From: Fasciolopsis buskii
Lineage: Eukaryota; Platyhelminthes; Trematoda; Plagiorchiida; Fasciolidae
DNA length: 64,000 nt
NCBI GenBank assembly: GCA_008360955.1
Contig: LUCM01008926.1
Span: 17,325-81,324 of the forward strand
Direction: 5' to 3'
Both the position numbers and the translations under genes were made by a program. Position 1 is the first letter of the stretch. Every line of letters begins with the position of its first letter. Under the pieces are notes generated by a model. That model saw only the letters and a program-made list of their open reading frames with translations. It searched no databases and was not told the origin of the DNA. Below, piece by piece: positions 1 to 11,643 of the stretch.

Positions 1-1611
1 ATGGCCACTGGAGTTTGTGATCTGCGTTGATGGCCGTTTAGGTGCAGCAAGAATCGCATTAAAACTATCGCGTGGTCCAGTACGATCTCCAGTTCTGGAC
101 AGAACCGTGCCAACGGTGGCCTACTGTAGTGTGGTCGGTCGGTGCATACGAAGTCTTTTTTCACCTTGTGCGTATATACGTCAGTCGCGGAATGTTTGTG
201 TGATCTTTGATTTCATTTTCCGTGGTTTTTATTCATACGCTTTCATTCTCCTTCGTTCTTATTTTATCTAGGCGTTAATATTACTTTAGTTCATATATAC
301 TGACACATGTTTGCATTCGTTCGAGCTGGAAATTTATCCCTATCCAAGTCGATGAACGTACTGTTAGTTTTAACTTGACTCGAACGTTGTCACGACCACC
401 TAGAAGCTTAAAAATGGAGAGTCTTTAGGTGGTTGGGTCATCACTTTTCCTATAGAATTAGATGTAAAATCGGTATGTTCACTCATTCCTTATCTTCGAT
501 GTTACACGTGACCTGGAGAATGGAAACCGATCATGTTGTGAATAGAATGTACAACGCTTGGGAACTGCGGGAGAAGCTGTTCCGTTGTCTACGGGAATGA
601 GACAAGGATAATTTTTTCGTGTTTGCTGTGGGAAAATATTTAGGTACGTTATACAAAGCGCCACTAAGACACGCCCACTGCAGTTTCACTCTGGGATGTT
701 TACACTTTTTGTTCAGAATTCGATCAAACGCGAAAAACATGATACACCGAGTGCTTTGCAAACCGATCCCTCACTGATCTCTCAAGTGCTAGGTTGGATT
801 GTGACACTCAGCAGGGGCGGGACAGAATCGGCCGAACAAGACTTACCACAAGTGGCACACTGGGACAACGGTACAATAATATTGATTAAATAAAATGACG
901 AATTACTACACTGTCTTTAACTACTCTGCGGCTGCTTCTCTTCGTCAATGCAACCCATCAAAACAGAAGGAAAGACAGTCATCCGTTGCGTCGCGTTTTA
1001 CATGCCTTGTAGCCGGATCCATTTGATTTTGTCTCTTATCGGACAAGGTCATCAGACTTGGGTGTTCGCATTGGGGTCGGATGAGCCGAAGGGACATAGT
1101 GCTTCTATCGGATTGAACGGAAACAAACTGTGATATCTAGCTTTTTTGTCCACGAATCCGTTGCGAGAAAAGCAACCACTATTGCCGGGCTTTGTCATTT
1201 GGTTGGGTTTTATCGAGTCCGAGTGAAAGTATACCACGGTGGGATATTTTGTTTTTTTACGGCTCTTGCCTTGGAAGTTATAGTCTTACTTTTGCATTCG
1301 CTTTTTCTGAATCCACCTTCGCGTTTGAAAATGAGGTGGAGACATTAGAAAAGCCGTTTTCCATGTGTTTGTGCGTCTTTTACTGGGGCTCGACATGCGA
1401 CATTGAGGAGGTTGCGCTGGTAATGTTTAATGCGATGCCAAATGCGTGGCCATAAAAATGCTGTTTCTATGGACAGGTGACCTTTCCGAGGTTTTGTTGT
1501 ATTTTCGATCAGTTTATAACAAAGTAACATAGACCTAAAAGTCTGTGGATGAAATTACTCACAAATTAGTTTTATATTGTATCTCTTACATTCTGTTTCG
1601 ACTTATTTCAG
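1..1611. other. DEPDC5 intron; 5' part of window with a degenerate repeat
   Basis: I see no convincing exon here. The DEPDC5 residues that should precede the exon at 1612 (the rest of the SABA region) do not appear in any frame, so the preceding exon lies outside the window. Bases about 14-150 are a degenerate copy of the sequence at about 17640-17790 (shared stretch around 'ttgatggccgtttaggtgcag'), which lies in the LINE-rich cluster. The remaining open frames (for example 1192-1455) show no recognisable protein. Confidence 0.6.
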
Positions 1612-1673
1612 GTGTTGGTATCGATTTGATTTGCTTTGGACAGCAGCCGTTTCATGCGGTTCCTATGTTCCAA
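1612..1673 (+). CDS. DEPDC5: DEPDC5 exon: end of SABA region
   Basis: The acceptor is 'acttatttcag' and the donor is 'caa|gtaagc'. The exon begins with two bases completing a codon (probably Gly) and ends in phase 0. It encodes VGIDLICFGQQPFHAVPMFQ, which aligns residue for residue with the vertebrate DEPDC5 motif that reads approximately GVDLVCMGEQPLHAVPLFK. This is one of the most conserved blocks of the family and anchors the identification. Confidence 0.9.
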
Positions 1674-2146
1674 GTAAGCCAAGTTGCACACATTGTTCGA
1701 TGTAACCTGTTATGCCTATCCGCTCTCAGCCTGCTATGCCAGTACTTCGTACTCTGTGGCAATGCGTCCTAAGTTTGCCGGTGATCGAACTCTTGTCTAA
1801 TCGTTGGGTCACTTCTGCTGCTTGTCAGCAAGCCTCCACGTCGCTGCTACAATCTGTCTCATCACTGTTTTTCTTAATATTCCGGCGTTCTTCTGCTTCG
1901 TTTTGACACTCAGATATGGTATAAAGAACGAATAATTTACACGATACTTTTTGAAGCATTAACGTTCAGCAAACATTTTGAGGTCCATCAGCATTTGTAT
2001 GTGGTCGATGTTTGTATTGTCTCCGTGTCGCGATTCTTCGGTGCTAAAAATCACTACCCAGATTGTGTGAGGATTGATGCACTTTAACGTTTGTTTCTTT
2101 GATCGTCACTTCTTGTTTTTTACTTCACTGTCTATATTTCCTACAG

Positions 2147-2211
2147 CTTATTAATTCACATCAATCAGAGGCGACAGACGAATTCTTCGTGCCGCACTGG
2201 ATCAACTGCAG
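2147..2211 (+). CDS. DEPDC5: DEPDC5 exon: PHWIN motif
   Basis: The acceptor is 'tatatttcctacag' and the donor is 'tgcag|gtaact'. Read in phase 0 from the preceding exon it gives LINSHQSEAT followed by DEFFVPHWINC. The motif (Y/F)xxPHWIN follows the previous block at the same spacing in other DEPDC5 proteins. It ends in phase 2. Confidence 0.88.
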
Positions 2212-2261
2212 GTAACTTTCTTCTGTAGATTAATTATTTTATCATTTGTTAGCTTTTTCAG

Positions 2262-2316
2262 ATCAGCCCATGAACTGAAACAAATCGAAATGGGGCTACC
2301 TCTCTTCCGATCCCGG
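2262..2316 (+). CDS. DEPDC5: DEPDC5 short exon after PHWIN
   Basis: A 50-base intron (2212-2261) separates this exon from the previous one. The acceptor is 'agctttttcag' and the donor is 'tcccgg|gtaaga'. The single first base completes an Arg codon (phase 2), and the exon encodes SAHELKQIEMGLPLFRSR, ending in phase 0. It occupies the place of the human segment that reads approximately [20 protein letters not shown]. Sequence conservation is modest; position and phase support it. Confidence 0.72.
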
Positions 2317-4528
2317 GTAAGACTGACATTCCAACTGGACTTGATTTTTTCTTCTTTTACTGTTGTGTTCACAGGGTGAATTAATACTAGTCTGCAATTT
2401 GTGATCATCTTAACATATTGGAGTCCGCATTAACGCCTTTGAAAATGAGTATAGAATACCGTCTCTGATAATTTGGAAATAAAACATATGAGGTCACCAT
2501 ATCCTACGATGAACAGAAAACCAAATAATCCCCCCGGTTACCATAAATCAGATTACAAGAATTTTCTCCGGTTTATGTTTCATTTGTTTGAATTTCTTCT
2601 GTTTTCCTTGTTTTCCAGCCATTTATTTCCCAATAGTACGCCACCCATAGGCGTCAGGTGGTCTAATCGTTTTCAACATGAGGTCACCTGGTGTCACTTC
2701 TCGTCTCTGATCGCTTTAGCAGTGAATAGCAATTCTCTGTCGCCCGATATGTTAGTACTCCCTGCCGTTTGAGATTGCATATGCCAATCCACTTCTCGCT
2801 GTGGTGATTGCCGGTTCTAGTCAGTAGTGTAACACACCTTGAACGATGGGTCTGTCCTACCAGCTCATACTAGAAATACATGGAAACAGCAGTAGTTGTT
2901 AAAATTCACGGATGTCAATGATTCAGAATTCCATGATACGCAGCTCAGCACAGTTCAATTTGTCCATCCATTAAACTTGCACAAGCGTGTTTTCGTTTCA
3001 GTTCCCACCTCACACACCATCTGCCGCAACAGAAAAAAGATCGACTACGAGATAATTTGAACAACTAACCGGAAGAGAAAAGGTTTCGGATGCAAGAACG
3101 CTACCGATTTCGACCTTGCATCATGTAACTCACCGTCTTCAACCACTGCTTGGAAGTACCTTGTGGAGTCCAAGCTAATCAAGACTGTAGTTGGTTTGTT
3201 GAATAAAATCGAAATAATATTTTAATTTGAACAAAAACCGCGGCACATGACACCAGAATGATTTCGTTTATCCCGACAGTCTGCCATCCTGTTGATTTTC
3301 CTGTTTCGTTTGCTCCGGTTTAGTGACTTAAAGAGAGCTCCGATAGGTGTTGTGAATACACACGATCTTGGAATGCCCCAAAGCGAGTTGACGTACCTCG
3401 AAATCTAAAGTGTATTTTTGTTCAACCATATTTTTTTCACTTGGTTTATCAGTCACTGGTGTGAATGTAGTTCTTGTCACGAAATATTCGTTTTCCTGTA
3501 ACAACTGTTCTGATAACATTTTATTTTCGCATGCTCCACTATGGCCAGTTTCGGAATGTCAAATATTCGGTTCCACTTCCCTCCTGCTTTCCCTCTACTC
3601 AGATAATCCCCTTGTCGAAGAAGCGTTTTATTGGCTGTTGTCCGCCTGTTCAGACGCAGAAACAACCAATTGTGCACAAATTACAGTAATGTCTTCTGTG
3701 TTCTTTCTCATCGGTTTTCTATAATTTTTTTATTGTTTCATGCTTGAGTGCAGTGGAGGGTTGCATTCTCCATGGACGGTAGGGCCCATTACACGCGGGA
3801 GCAAGGAAACCGTCACCCATGAGCCTGGAACTAGGAGTAGCGAAAACGCATAGGATCCCAATGGGTCAGATGTTTGCTAATAAACCGGGACACGATGGAT
3901 GACCATCTATCATTAGAGTAATCGGGATTTCTGGCTTTTCTGATGTGACATACTTGATCCACTTGGCCACTGGCGATCACGAATTTGTGGTTGTGTGCTT
4001 CCGGGGAAATTTCGTTCACTCATCCAGATACTTGGCACGGCATATATGTATATATACATTTTATACCACAGTGCAGTTGGTCGACTACTTGTATATTCCC
4101 AGTTGAAAACAATTAATTACAGTTGTCGTCATCAAAATAGACAAAACTAGAACTTTAATCCCGTCAATCTTCAATCCTCGTTGGCAATCGTTCGATAGCC
4201 AGTCATTCATATTCACGTGTGTCCGACACTGGACAATCTGGCAAAAATATCTTATCTGCTTTCTGCTTTAAGTCATGAGATTTTAGAACCACTAAATATG
4301 AGAGTTTGTTGTACTTATCACTTGTTTTTCCTAAAACTGCCCTAGGGTATCTGGATGATGACAAAATAATGAAGTATTCAACCAAGTACTATCTACGCGC
4401 ATACCAGCTCCGCATTTTTCAACATCATGAAAATCCAATGTATTTTTCAAACTCTGCACCATGGTGGATTAGATTGAATTCGGAAGTTCGTTTTCATTGG
4501 CTCTCCGAACTCTATGCCTGATCTTCAG
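2317..4528. other. DEPDC5 intron
   Basis: This is the intron between the short exon and the large linker exon. I found no exon in it that fits phase 0 with good splice sites. A diverged satellite fragment lies at about 3930-4040. The open frame 4306-4521 is unrecognised and carries no support. Confidence 0.5.
3925..4042 (-). repeat. Diverged fragment of the ~310-base satellite
   Basis: The stretch containing 'gtgtgcttccggggaaatttcg' and 'tcactcatccagatac' matches the part of the 46.8-47.9 kb satellite that reads 'gtgtggtcccggacaaattttg' and 'tcatgcatccagatac'. It lies in the same orientation as the inverted half of that array. Only about 100 bases remain recognisable. Confidence 0.55.
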
Positions 4529-5226
4529 TTTGTCACTTTGTCCCCATACCTTTATGCACTGCCCGATCAGTCTCCCACTCAATGGAAATGCGCGCCCCCG
4601 AACCAGAGTCCTGCGCACTTTCTATCCCCTACACAAAGAATCCAAGATACCGAAAAATGAGTCAGCCATTTGGAACGACGACAGTGAATATCAACCACCT
4701 TTGCTTTGTGTCAGCAACGGGTCGCAATCACTCCACAGTCCCGCTCTCACATTAACCCATAGCTCTTTGCATGCGTTTGGGGCTGACTCGAAGCGTTCAG
4801 TAAATCCTATCTTAACCGCGATCAGCACTGCTAGTGCCGTTGCCAGAGCTCGCCACGAGGCACGACGCTTATCTCATGGTAGTGAATCGGACCACAGTCC
4901 AGTCCAACAGGAGGCTGACTGGGACAGAGGAACTAGAGCTAGGTTCCCATCTTCTCTTACTCAAGCTGAGTTTGGAGGACGTGAAAACGGACCGTTTGGG
5001 AGAAAGTCTGGAGTGCATATAATACCCGCCAGGGTGGTGCGGGTAGGATCACTATCATCTTCCCTCAATGCTAACAAGAGAGGTCAATTGCCTTCGACTG
5101 GGTTGGAACACTCAGTGGGATTGAGTAAAATAGTAGCTCGACAACGGAGTGACAGCTTAAACAGTGCTGGGGGTGGAATTCTGTCAAACGCAAGTAGTGT
5201 GGAGGACGGGACGATGCACGCATCGA
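4529..5226 (+). CDS. DEPDC5: DEPDC5 large linker exon (disordered), with apparent frame break
   Basis: The acceptor 'ctgatcttcag' precedes 4529, and the donor 'gcatcga|gtaagt' is excellent. Most of the exon is open in the frame that reads PPLLCVSNGSQSLHS through RSDSLNSAGG to VEDGTMHAS. It is rich in Ser, Arg and Gly, as expected for the unstructured region between SABA and SHEN. Phase 0 from the previous exon, however, gives FVTLSPYLYALPDQSPTQW up to a TGA at 4657-4659, just after an A5 run (4653-4657). Deleting one A there would join this frame to the long one (RIQDTENESAIWNDD). The break is therefore either a sequencing or assembly indel, or an unseen small exon changes the phase. The exon ends in phase 1. 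Confidence 0.72.
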
Positions 5227-5459
5227 GTAAGTTGAACCAAACACGGTTACATCTAGGTTGCTAAAATGAGATTAAACATCCTTATATGACGAAATGTTTT
5301 ACCGGGTGTTATTTTACTACTATAGTTAACTGCCCGAATGACTTACCGGATTCCATGGTTCGAAATCATGAAGCAACGGTTCCTGTTTTTATGTTAATTC
5401 GGTTTTTAATAATCTGGACGTGCTTTTCTGAAGATTCTGGTTTGCACAAAATTAGGCAG

Positions 5460-5538
5460 TTTCTATCATCAAAAGACGTTCTGCAAGAGAGATTTTGGAG
5501 CATCTACGCATAAAGGAGCTTCGAGACGTGGACCGGAA
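5460..5538 (+). CDS. DEPDC5: DEPDC5 probable exon after linker
   Basis: The acceptor is 'aaaattaggcag' and the donor 'cggaa|gtgagt' is strong. Read in phase 1 from the large linker exon it gives ISIIKRRSAREILEHLRIKE followed by LRDVDRK. The part RSAREILEHL resembles the human segment that reads approximately TSTRDVLENMM, which is found at this point of DEPDC5. It ends in phase 2. That does not fit the obvious acceptor of the next exon (11644, phase 1) but does fit a second AG giving a start at 11660. It may be alternatively spliced. Confidence 0.55.
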
Positions 5539-5650
5539 GTGAGTGGTGGGTAAACAGAAAACCAATGTTCCATATTTGAACAGTCCAAGTTGGAGGAATA
5601 TCGAAAAATAATGACTGACCATCTTCGAAGAGCACCTGATAAAAACGGGT
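5507..5650 (-). CDS. Candidate antisense exon with Tudor-like motif
   Basis: The minus strand is open from about 5695 down to the stop at 5504-5506 and reads TRFYQVLFEDGQSLFFDIPP followed by TWTVQIW. The pattern xYxVxFEDGS is typical of Tudor-type beta barrels (for example KDM4 and PHF1-class proteins), so this could be part of a chromatin-reader-like domain; that is an inference from one motif. Phase-0 acceptors exist just before GTG at 5635 ('cgtttttatcag') and after 'cgaaag' (5650). Both fit the phase of the upstream minus-strand exon at 5950-6144. The 3' boundary of the exon is not certain. It lies within a DEPDC5 intron and approaches the plus-strand exon 5460-5538. Confidence 0.35.
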
Positions 5651-5949
5651 CTTTCGTTCCCTCGTGCATTTGAGCCTACTGAATATTTCTGACAATTGAA
5701 AAGTTTAATCTCTCTTGTTAGTGGTAGGGCGAGCTATACGGTCCATGTAGCACACATGAAACACATTTAAGTCGTAAAATCATGCTGCAGATCTTGTGTG
5801 CGAAATATTTTGAACATAATCACTCACGTAGCTAATCGGATATCCCAGTCTATCTAACGTCCTAAACTCTGTTACTGAACCGGAAACGTAAATGTGTCAT
5901 CGCATGTTCAATAGTAAACCAATGGGTTAAGTCGTGTAGGTAAACTTAC

Positions 5950-6144
5950 TTGCTGCATTAACCAGCCGATTTTTGCATCAAATGCGCGTATCCTTGAGTC
6001 CAAACTGATAATTGGATGTGAGTTGAGTGGGATTGTCATAGAAGTGGTCGTTGCGTCAGGGGAATTTGTGCACAGATTTCCCAGGGATCGGTGTTCAAAA
6101 TAACCACTACTCTCTTCGAAAGCCGCTGGGCGCGCAAGTTCCAT
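5950..6144 (-). CDS. Candidate first exon of an antisense gene nested in DEPDC5
   Basis: On the minus strand an ATG at 6144, directly preceded in frame by TAA and TAG, opens exactly 65 codons up to a perfect donor (CAGCAA|GTAAGT, intron from 5949 downward). The product starts MELARPAAFEESSGYFEHRS and ends SRIRAFDAKIGWLMQQ. It looks like a disordered N-terminus followed by a short helix. I do not recognise the family. The match of start codon, open frame and consensus donor is better than chance would usually give, and the plus strand shows no repeat here. The phase-0 donor fits the Tudor-like exon at 5507-5650. Confidence 0.42.
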
Positions 6145-6244
6145 TCGACCCTATTAAGGGTGTGTGTATGCTTACAGTGAGCGTCATGGGCAGATGCACC
6201 TAACCGAACACATTAATCGGCTCAGACATTAAACAGATACATGT

Positions 6245-6427
6245 TTGTGGTGTCTGGAGAATGCTTCGTACAGTGTATATCGATCGGAAGCTAGTTTGCC
6301 AAGTCAGAAAATTGGCACTCTAAAAATAGACGAATTTCGGTCAAGAATCTGCAACCCTGCAGATATTGGAAGATGTTCGAATTTGCTCGTCGCAGATAAG
6401 CATATTCTATTCGATCTTGGAACCTGA
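6245..6427 (+). other. Unrecognised open segment in DEPDC5 intron
   Basis: The plus strand is open and reads, in part, QKIGTLKIDEFRSRICNPAD. The composition looks protein-like. No clear acceptor or donor and no family match were seen. It could be an exon remnant or a chance frame. Confidence 0.2.
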
Positions 6428-9400
6428 ACAAGTACCAAGTTCTTACTGGAGCATTTAATCTAATCGAGTGTCCGGTCTAAATCCACTGAGTCACTGAGTG
6501 TTTGTTGGTATTTGATCGCACAGAAGATGCACTCAAACGACAGTATTCTGCCCTCAACACAGCTGCGGGTTCGCTTGCTTGTTTAGTTTGGTCCAATTGC
6601 TCTTGTGACGTCCCGAGCGTGGGGACTACTTTCTCCGGGCTGTCGCAGTAGTGGCTGTGTGTGCGCCTCTGTTAGAAACGGTTGAAATCATCCCAAACCA
6701 ACCTAAGTTTAACCTGGCGAATCCCATCAAATTTTAACCGCCGGCATTGTTGTCAGTAGTAAGACTTGGAATACGGCTTTCTCGCCTGTGTACATTCGCT
6801 ACACTTTCGCTGCACTCTCAGTCAATCTATAATTGGTAAATGTGCATTCTGTTCCTGTCTACTGATGCTTTATTGAGTAAGCAAATTGTGAATAGAAAGT
6901 GGGACATCGGAAAGTTTCTTTTGCTGTCGCGAAAATTGCGTATGACGCGTTGACATCCCACACAGCCACTGGATACAGAACTCGGTTGGGTCTAAATCAA
7001 GTCTTGCACTTCTAGGTAAATCCTTTTTTGAAGTACACAAACGTTAATACTTGACCTCCTGCATCCCGCCAAGCGATCCCAGTTTAAGTGGAATGTAGTA
7101 CACCCAAGAAAGTTAGTCACCATTAGTCCATTAGACTGCTGTCCGCAAAATGTGCGCAGTTTTTGCTGAAGTTACAAAATCATTCCTCCTGTGTTATGGT
7201 CGCTATAACCTGTTTAACGTAAGTAAGATGTGATCTTTCTGCAATTTCATTTCACTATTGAGATTATTTCTTTCACAGCGAGATGCTCCAGGTATCTGTT
7301 ACGTCGCGCCCTTTACCCTATAGTGAGAGGAGCGAAGGAACAGTAAGGACAACTCTCAAGCTATAAACATAGGATAGAGCAAAGAGTGAGTGCGAGTACG
7401 AATTAGGCTCTTCGGCAACTGCCTTATTCGTTGGTAATAACAGTAAGCTAGATCATATCCACGAGACTTTTGCATAGTTTCTACTTACCGGAACTAAACT
7501 GAAATTTATGTCTTGTCATCAGACCAGGCCACCACAATAGGGTATAGCTTTGGTGACTCGTATCCTTTCAGTTCCCAGCTCTGATTCTGCTGAACAATGT
7601 TACTGATAATTTTCTGATTCACATGATGCAGATTCAAGTTTTTTGCGTGCTGTTCCCCCTGGATATCTCATTCATTAAAAGGATGATGTTTTGTTTTATT
7701 TCTGCTAATTACGCTTTTCCGAGCTTCATTAATTTTGAAGTCTAAATTCTGTTCTTGGATAAATGGGTAAAATCTATGACATTGTTTTACGTCAGATTGA
7801 GTGGTCATAATTCTAAGTTGATTCTGAGCAATTTCAGCTAAATCTCACCTAGTCATCTGTTGTTTTTCTTGGTATTATTTCACTTGATCACTATTTCCGA
7901 ACTTTCTATACCTTTTGTTGGCCTGTATGTCATTTAAACTAATGGAGTCAGGCACAACCGTTTGCCAAACCCTCCGGTATCAAGCGCTTTCCCGCTGTTT
8001 TCTTCGAGTGCAGAACGATCAAAGTGTCCGGTTCGCAATTTATTCGATAGAAATTTCGTTTCTCTAGGGTGCACTATGTCCGTTGCTAATTTGAATGGCG
8101 GTAGACTAATCAATGTAAACGCACTTGCCATCCAGACTCGCCTTTCTTTCACGTCAATTGTTCGATAGGTTGCTCATGCTCTCTCCATGGGCGTACTAAG
8201 AGCGGGCAATAATTTATGTAGGTGTATGTTTGCCACCTGGGCGACCCTACGATTTCCGTAATGGTTGATTGTTTATAAGGAATACAAGATAGCTACGTCA
8301 GAAGTATAAATATGCCGAATTTAGTATCCTCGTGCCTCAATCTTTCATCTTGACGTTGCGGACTCTTGGCTAAGCTCAGGGATAGAAGTGATTATCTGTA
8401 TAATTTATGATAATGTTCTCTATTGGTCGAAATGGACGGCTACTTTCCTAGCCAAACCGATCATCTGGGTTTTGACTTGCTTTGGCTCGCTATTCGTTTC
8501 CTGAAGTTTATCCATGTAGAATGAATGATAAAGTGGCAAAAAGGTGGCTGAATGTACGATTATTTTTTCACCAATATTCTTCATAAACCATCATACTGTA
8601 ACTTAGTCACAAATACTGCTTCCAAAAAAGCGTGACGGAAACGTTATCATTAGACACAGCAAGTGCTCGCGCCACACAGTTGAAATATCTCACTCTCCTT
8701 ATTCGCGAAGCGCATGTATGTGGATCCCGTGAATCTGTTGGACACGACTAAAAATCCTCGTGTTTACATCCAACCGTTTTTTTTAGCAACGCGCACGAAC
8801 TGCATCAAGGAGAAGAATGAAGGTCTATAGTCAGGCACCCTGCGCTTCGAGGCCATCATTAAATCTGATTTATTCCGTATCTTTTTGATTTATCGTGTTT
8901 CATACGACTTATCCATCCGTCTGATTAGCCTAATAGAAAAGGCAGATATGTGGGTATTCTACTCTGATCGATGTGCATTTGAGCGTATCGTGCCACAACC
9001 TTCCATGGGAGGAGGAATTTGGCGCCGTTGAAATTTGTTATCAAAACAAATCACTTTAATGAGAAGAATTATATTGGATTTCAAAAATAGTTTTGCAAGT
9101 GTTCACCATAGTCCAGTCTTAGTCTGATACAATTTTAGTTGCGGATGCGGACCTGACTAGCCAGAACAATGGTCACCCGTGCAAGCAAGCCATTGGCAAG
9201 CTAGGGAACAGAAAAAACTTCGCGAACCCAAGTGCGATCAATGTATTAACACGTTTTCACAATTAGTTCAACGGGTGTGAAGATGACAACAATCATCTCA
9301 TTTCAGAGTCATTTGCCATATAATAAGATAGAATATGCATAATCGAATGCGCACAACGGTACGAACTATTAAGAATCAGTAAACTACTTCACATTTTGTC

Positions 9401-9460
9401 CCGCCAAAAATATATGGATATATACGTAATCTTCTCACCGGAATCTAATTTTTAGCGTCA
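6428..9460. other. DEPDC5 intron sequence, no clear features
   Basis: No exon of DEPDC5 or of a recognisable gene was found. A possible 37-codon spliced microORF lies at 7150-7323 (see findings). The complementary short frames at 7934-8168 are not supported by splice sites. Confidence 0.45.
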
Positions 9461-9790
9461 GGAGTAGATTCAATCATCCAGATGCTACTTACAATTTGTA
9501 TGTCTATTGCAATAGCATTCTGCCCTCGTTCCTAAAGTTGTCTGGACCCAGCTGACGACGAATAACTGTTGTAGTTATGTGGACTCTTCAACGAAGAACT
9601 TCCATGCACACTCTTGATGATGCTAATTAGATTCTGGTGAGACATGTCAATTCGGAGTGTACTCGTATAAGGATGTTTAGACAAGAAAGTACGGGGTACC
9701 CATACCTGACGGGCGGCAATAACAGCGAAGCTAGTCGTGTGCTTCCTGGGGAATTTGGTTCACTCATCCAGAAACTCATGCAACACGCGT
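9460..9790 (-). repeat. Dispersed copy of the ~310-base satellite
   Basis: This stretch carries the satellite in the inverted orientation, in order: 'catccagatgctact', 'gcattctgccctcgttcct', 'gtggactcttcaacgaaga', 'cttccatgcacactc', 'gattctggtgaga', 'caattcggagtgtac', and again 'catccagaaac' 290 bases after the first. It is therefore one full unit plus the end of a neighbour, a diverged relic of a tandem array. It differs at many positions from the 47 kb array. Confidence 0.8.
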
Positions 9791-11643
9791 CATGTGTACA
9801 ATTTCCCTTTCTGTAAGCAACAGCATGGAGGAAAAAATACTTGAATTTGTATTCCTTTCAATGAGCGAGAACTGGCGAACCATTAGATAATAAGCCCGTA
9901 ACCTTTGGAGTTATCCAGAGAGCAAATAGGCTAGAAATTTATTTGATATCCTATTTTAGCCCCCTTGTATATATCTCAACCATGCTGCATCACGACCCGC
10001 TAGGGAAAACAAAATGAGGTGGTCCGCGACAATTTGATTCGTGCATTGCTAGAAATCCAGCCTCAATGATCAATGGCAGTCGGTGGGTTTGCTACCATCC
10101 CTCAGTACCGTTTTGGTAATTTTGATGTGGCTTTCAGCACTTCCACCAAGGATAGGCTTCCATTTGCATACTCTAGGAAGTTTTAGAATTTCTGTACCAA
10201 TATCCGCTGATTAGGTAGCCCATTAAGTCACCACTTGAAAATGCGAAACACATTTCAGCTAGACTCGAAATTCAGGCCGTGGTGTTTTTATATAAATGAT
10301 ACCCTCGACCCAACTATGCTTTCATCCGATTTGCGTCAAATTGATGTTTACTACATTCTGGCAGAGAGCAACACAGGACTTCTTACGGAGACACTGGTGT
10401 TTATTTAAGTAGTCTGCTTTCTTCGAGTCAAAGGAATGTCTCCGTCACCTCGTTTTTCAGGTATTCCTCATTTTATTGATGTAAGAGGAAGCAAACTGGA
10501 CAAGAATAAGAAACAGGACAACGTTTTTGAGGAATCAGCTCCTAAAAATAAGTATTTTGCGCATGCCATCCATCCATTGATACAATGAAGGGGCCGCCAA
10601 ATTAAAACGCTTAGAATTTTTTGCTGTCGTGCCTTATACTTATGTTCCCTGCTTTATTACGCGAATAATCCGTGCTCCATATCAGCCGACGCTTGACGCA
10701 TTTGCATCTTATTGAACCGTATCCGGATAGGGGTGCATGGAACATCGGTATTAATCTTTCAGGATTACAGAAAAGAACTGGTAAAAATTTTAACCTGAGC
10801 ATAAATAACCCTGCGGTCACTTTCGAATGTGATTGATTTCCCCCCCATTAAATCATGCTCTTAACACAGTTTATTCATGTAATATAATGTGAATGGTGAC
10901 CTTGTTTAGTTTACAACACTGGGAAAACTAAAATACAAGATTTCAAATTGTTGTACATTCTGTAATCAGTTCATTATGTTCTACATTGGAGTGCCAAAAG
11001 ATTTTGCTGTTTCTCTCTCACTCTGTCATTGTCACGATAACAGCGTAAGCGGTTAACGCAGCGTACTTAGATGCCACGTTCCTCCATAACGAAAAATCTC
11101 TTGTTCATAACTAGCAATAATAACTAAACCCCAGTTAATCTGCAATATCCCAATTGTTAAACATTCAGCTTCATTCTTTAAATGCAGGCATGATCTTGAT
11201 CATAATACTTGAGAAAATAATTGCTTCTGCAAAACTCGCAGGCTAGTCAGCACTTATGAATATAAACTACAACAAATTTATGAAATTTTCGCATCCCATT
11301 TGGATTCCGTTTTTCGTGTTTAGATAAGTTTTCTTTGACAACCAAAATTACTCATGTTTAACTGATCCTATTGCAGTCCATAAGCAGGGAAGCCCACAAA
11401 TAAGTGCGTGATATTGGCTAATACTTTTTATACCTCACAAGTGCTAGGACCTTCGGAATATTAGGAAAGTAAATTTTATATACATATATATATACCGATT
11501 TTTGCTGTAAGTTTGTTCATTTTCTCCGAACCTAGCCGCTTTGGCATCCGAATATCTCCTTGTTTTCTCTGGTTTTCCGAGACTCCAACCGATATTCTCA
11601 TGTAGTAATTTCTTGTATGTTGTTAATCTCTTCGGGATTGTAG
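9791..11643. other. DEPDC5 intron sequence, no clear features
   Basis: No supported exon was seen. A short TA-rich tract lies near 11478-11492. The minus-strand frame at 10611-10820 is unrecognised. Confidence 0.5.

Noticed and set aside
5829..5868. Minus-strand mini-exon (FRTLDRLGYPISY) with the donor TAC|GTGAGT
   Set aside because: Its acceptor phases do not fit the phase-0 donor of the upstream antisense exon, so it was not included in that gene model.
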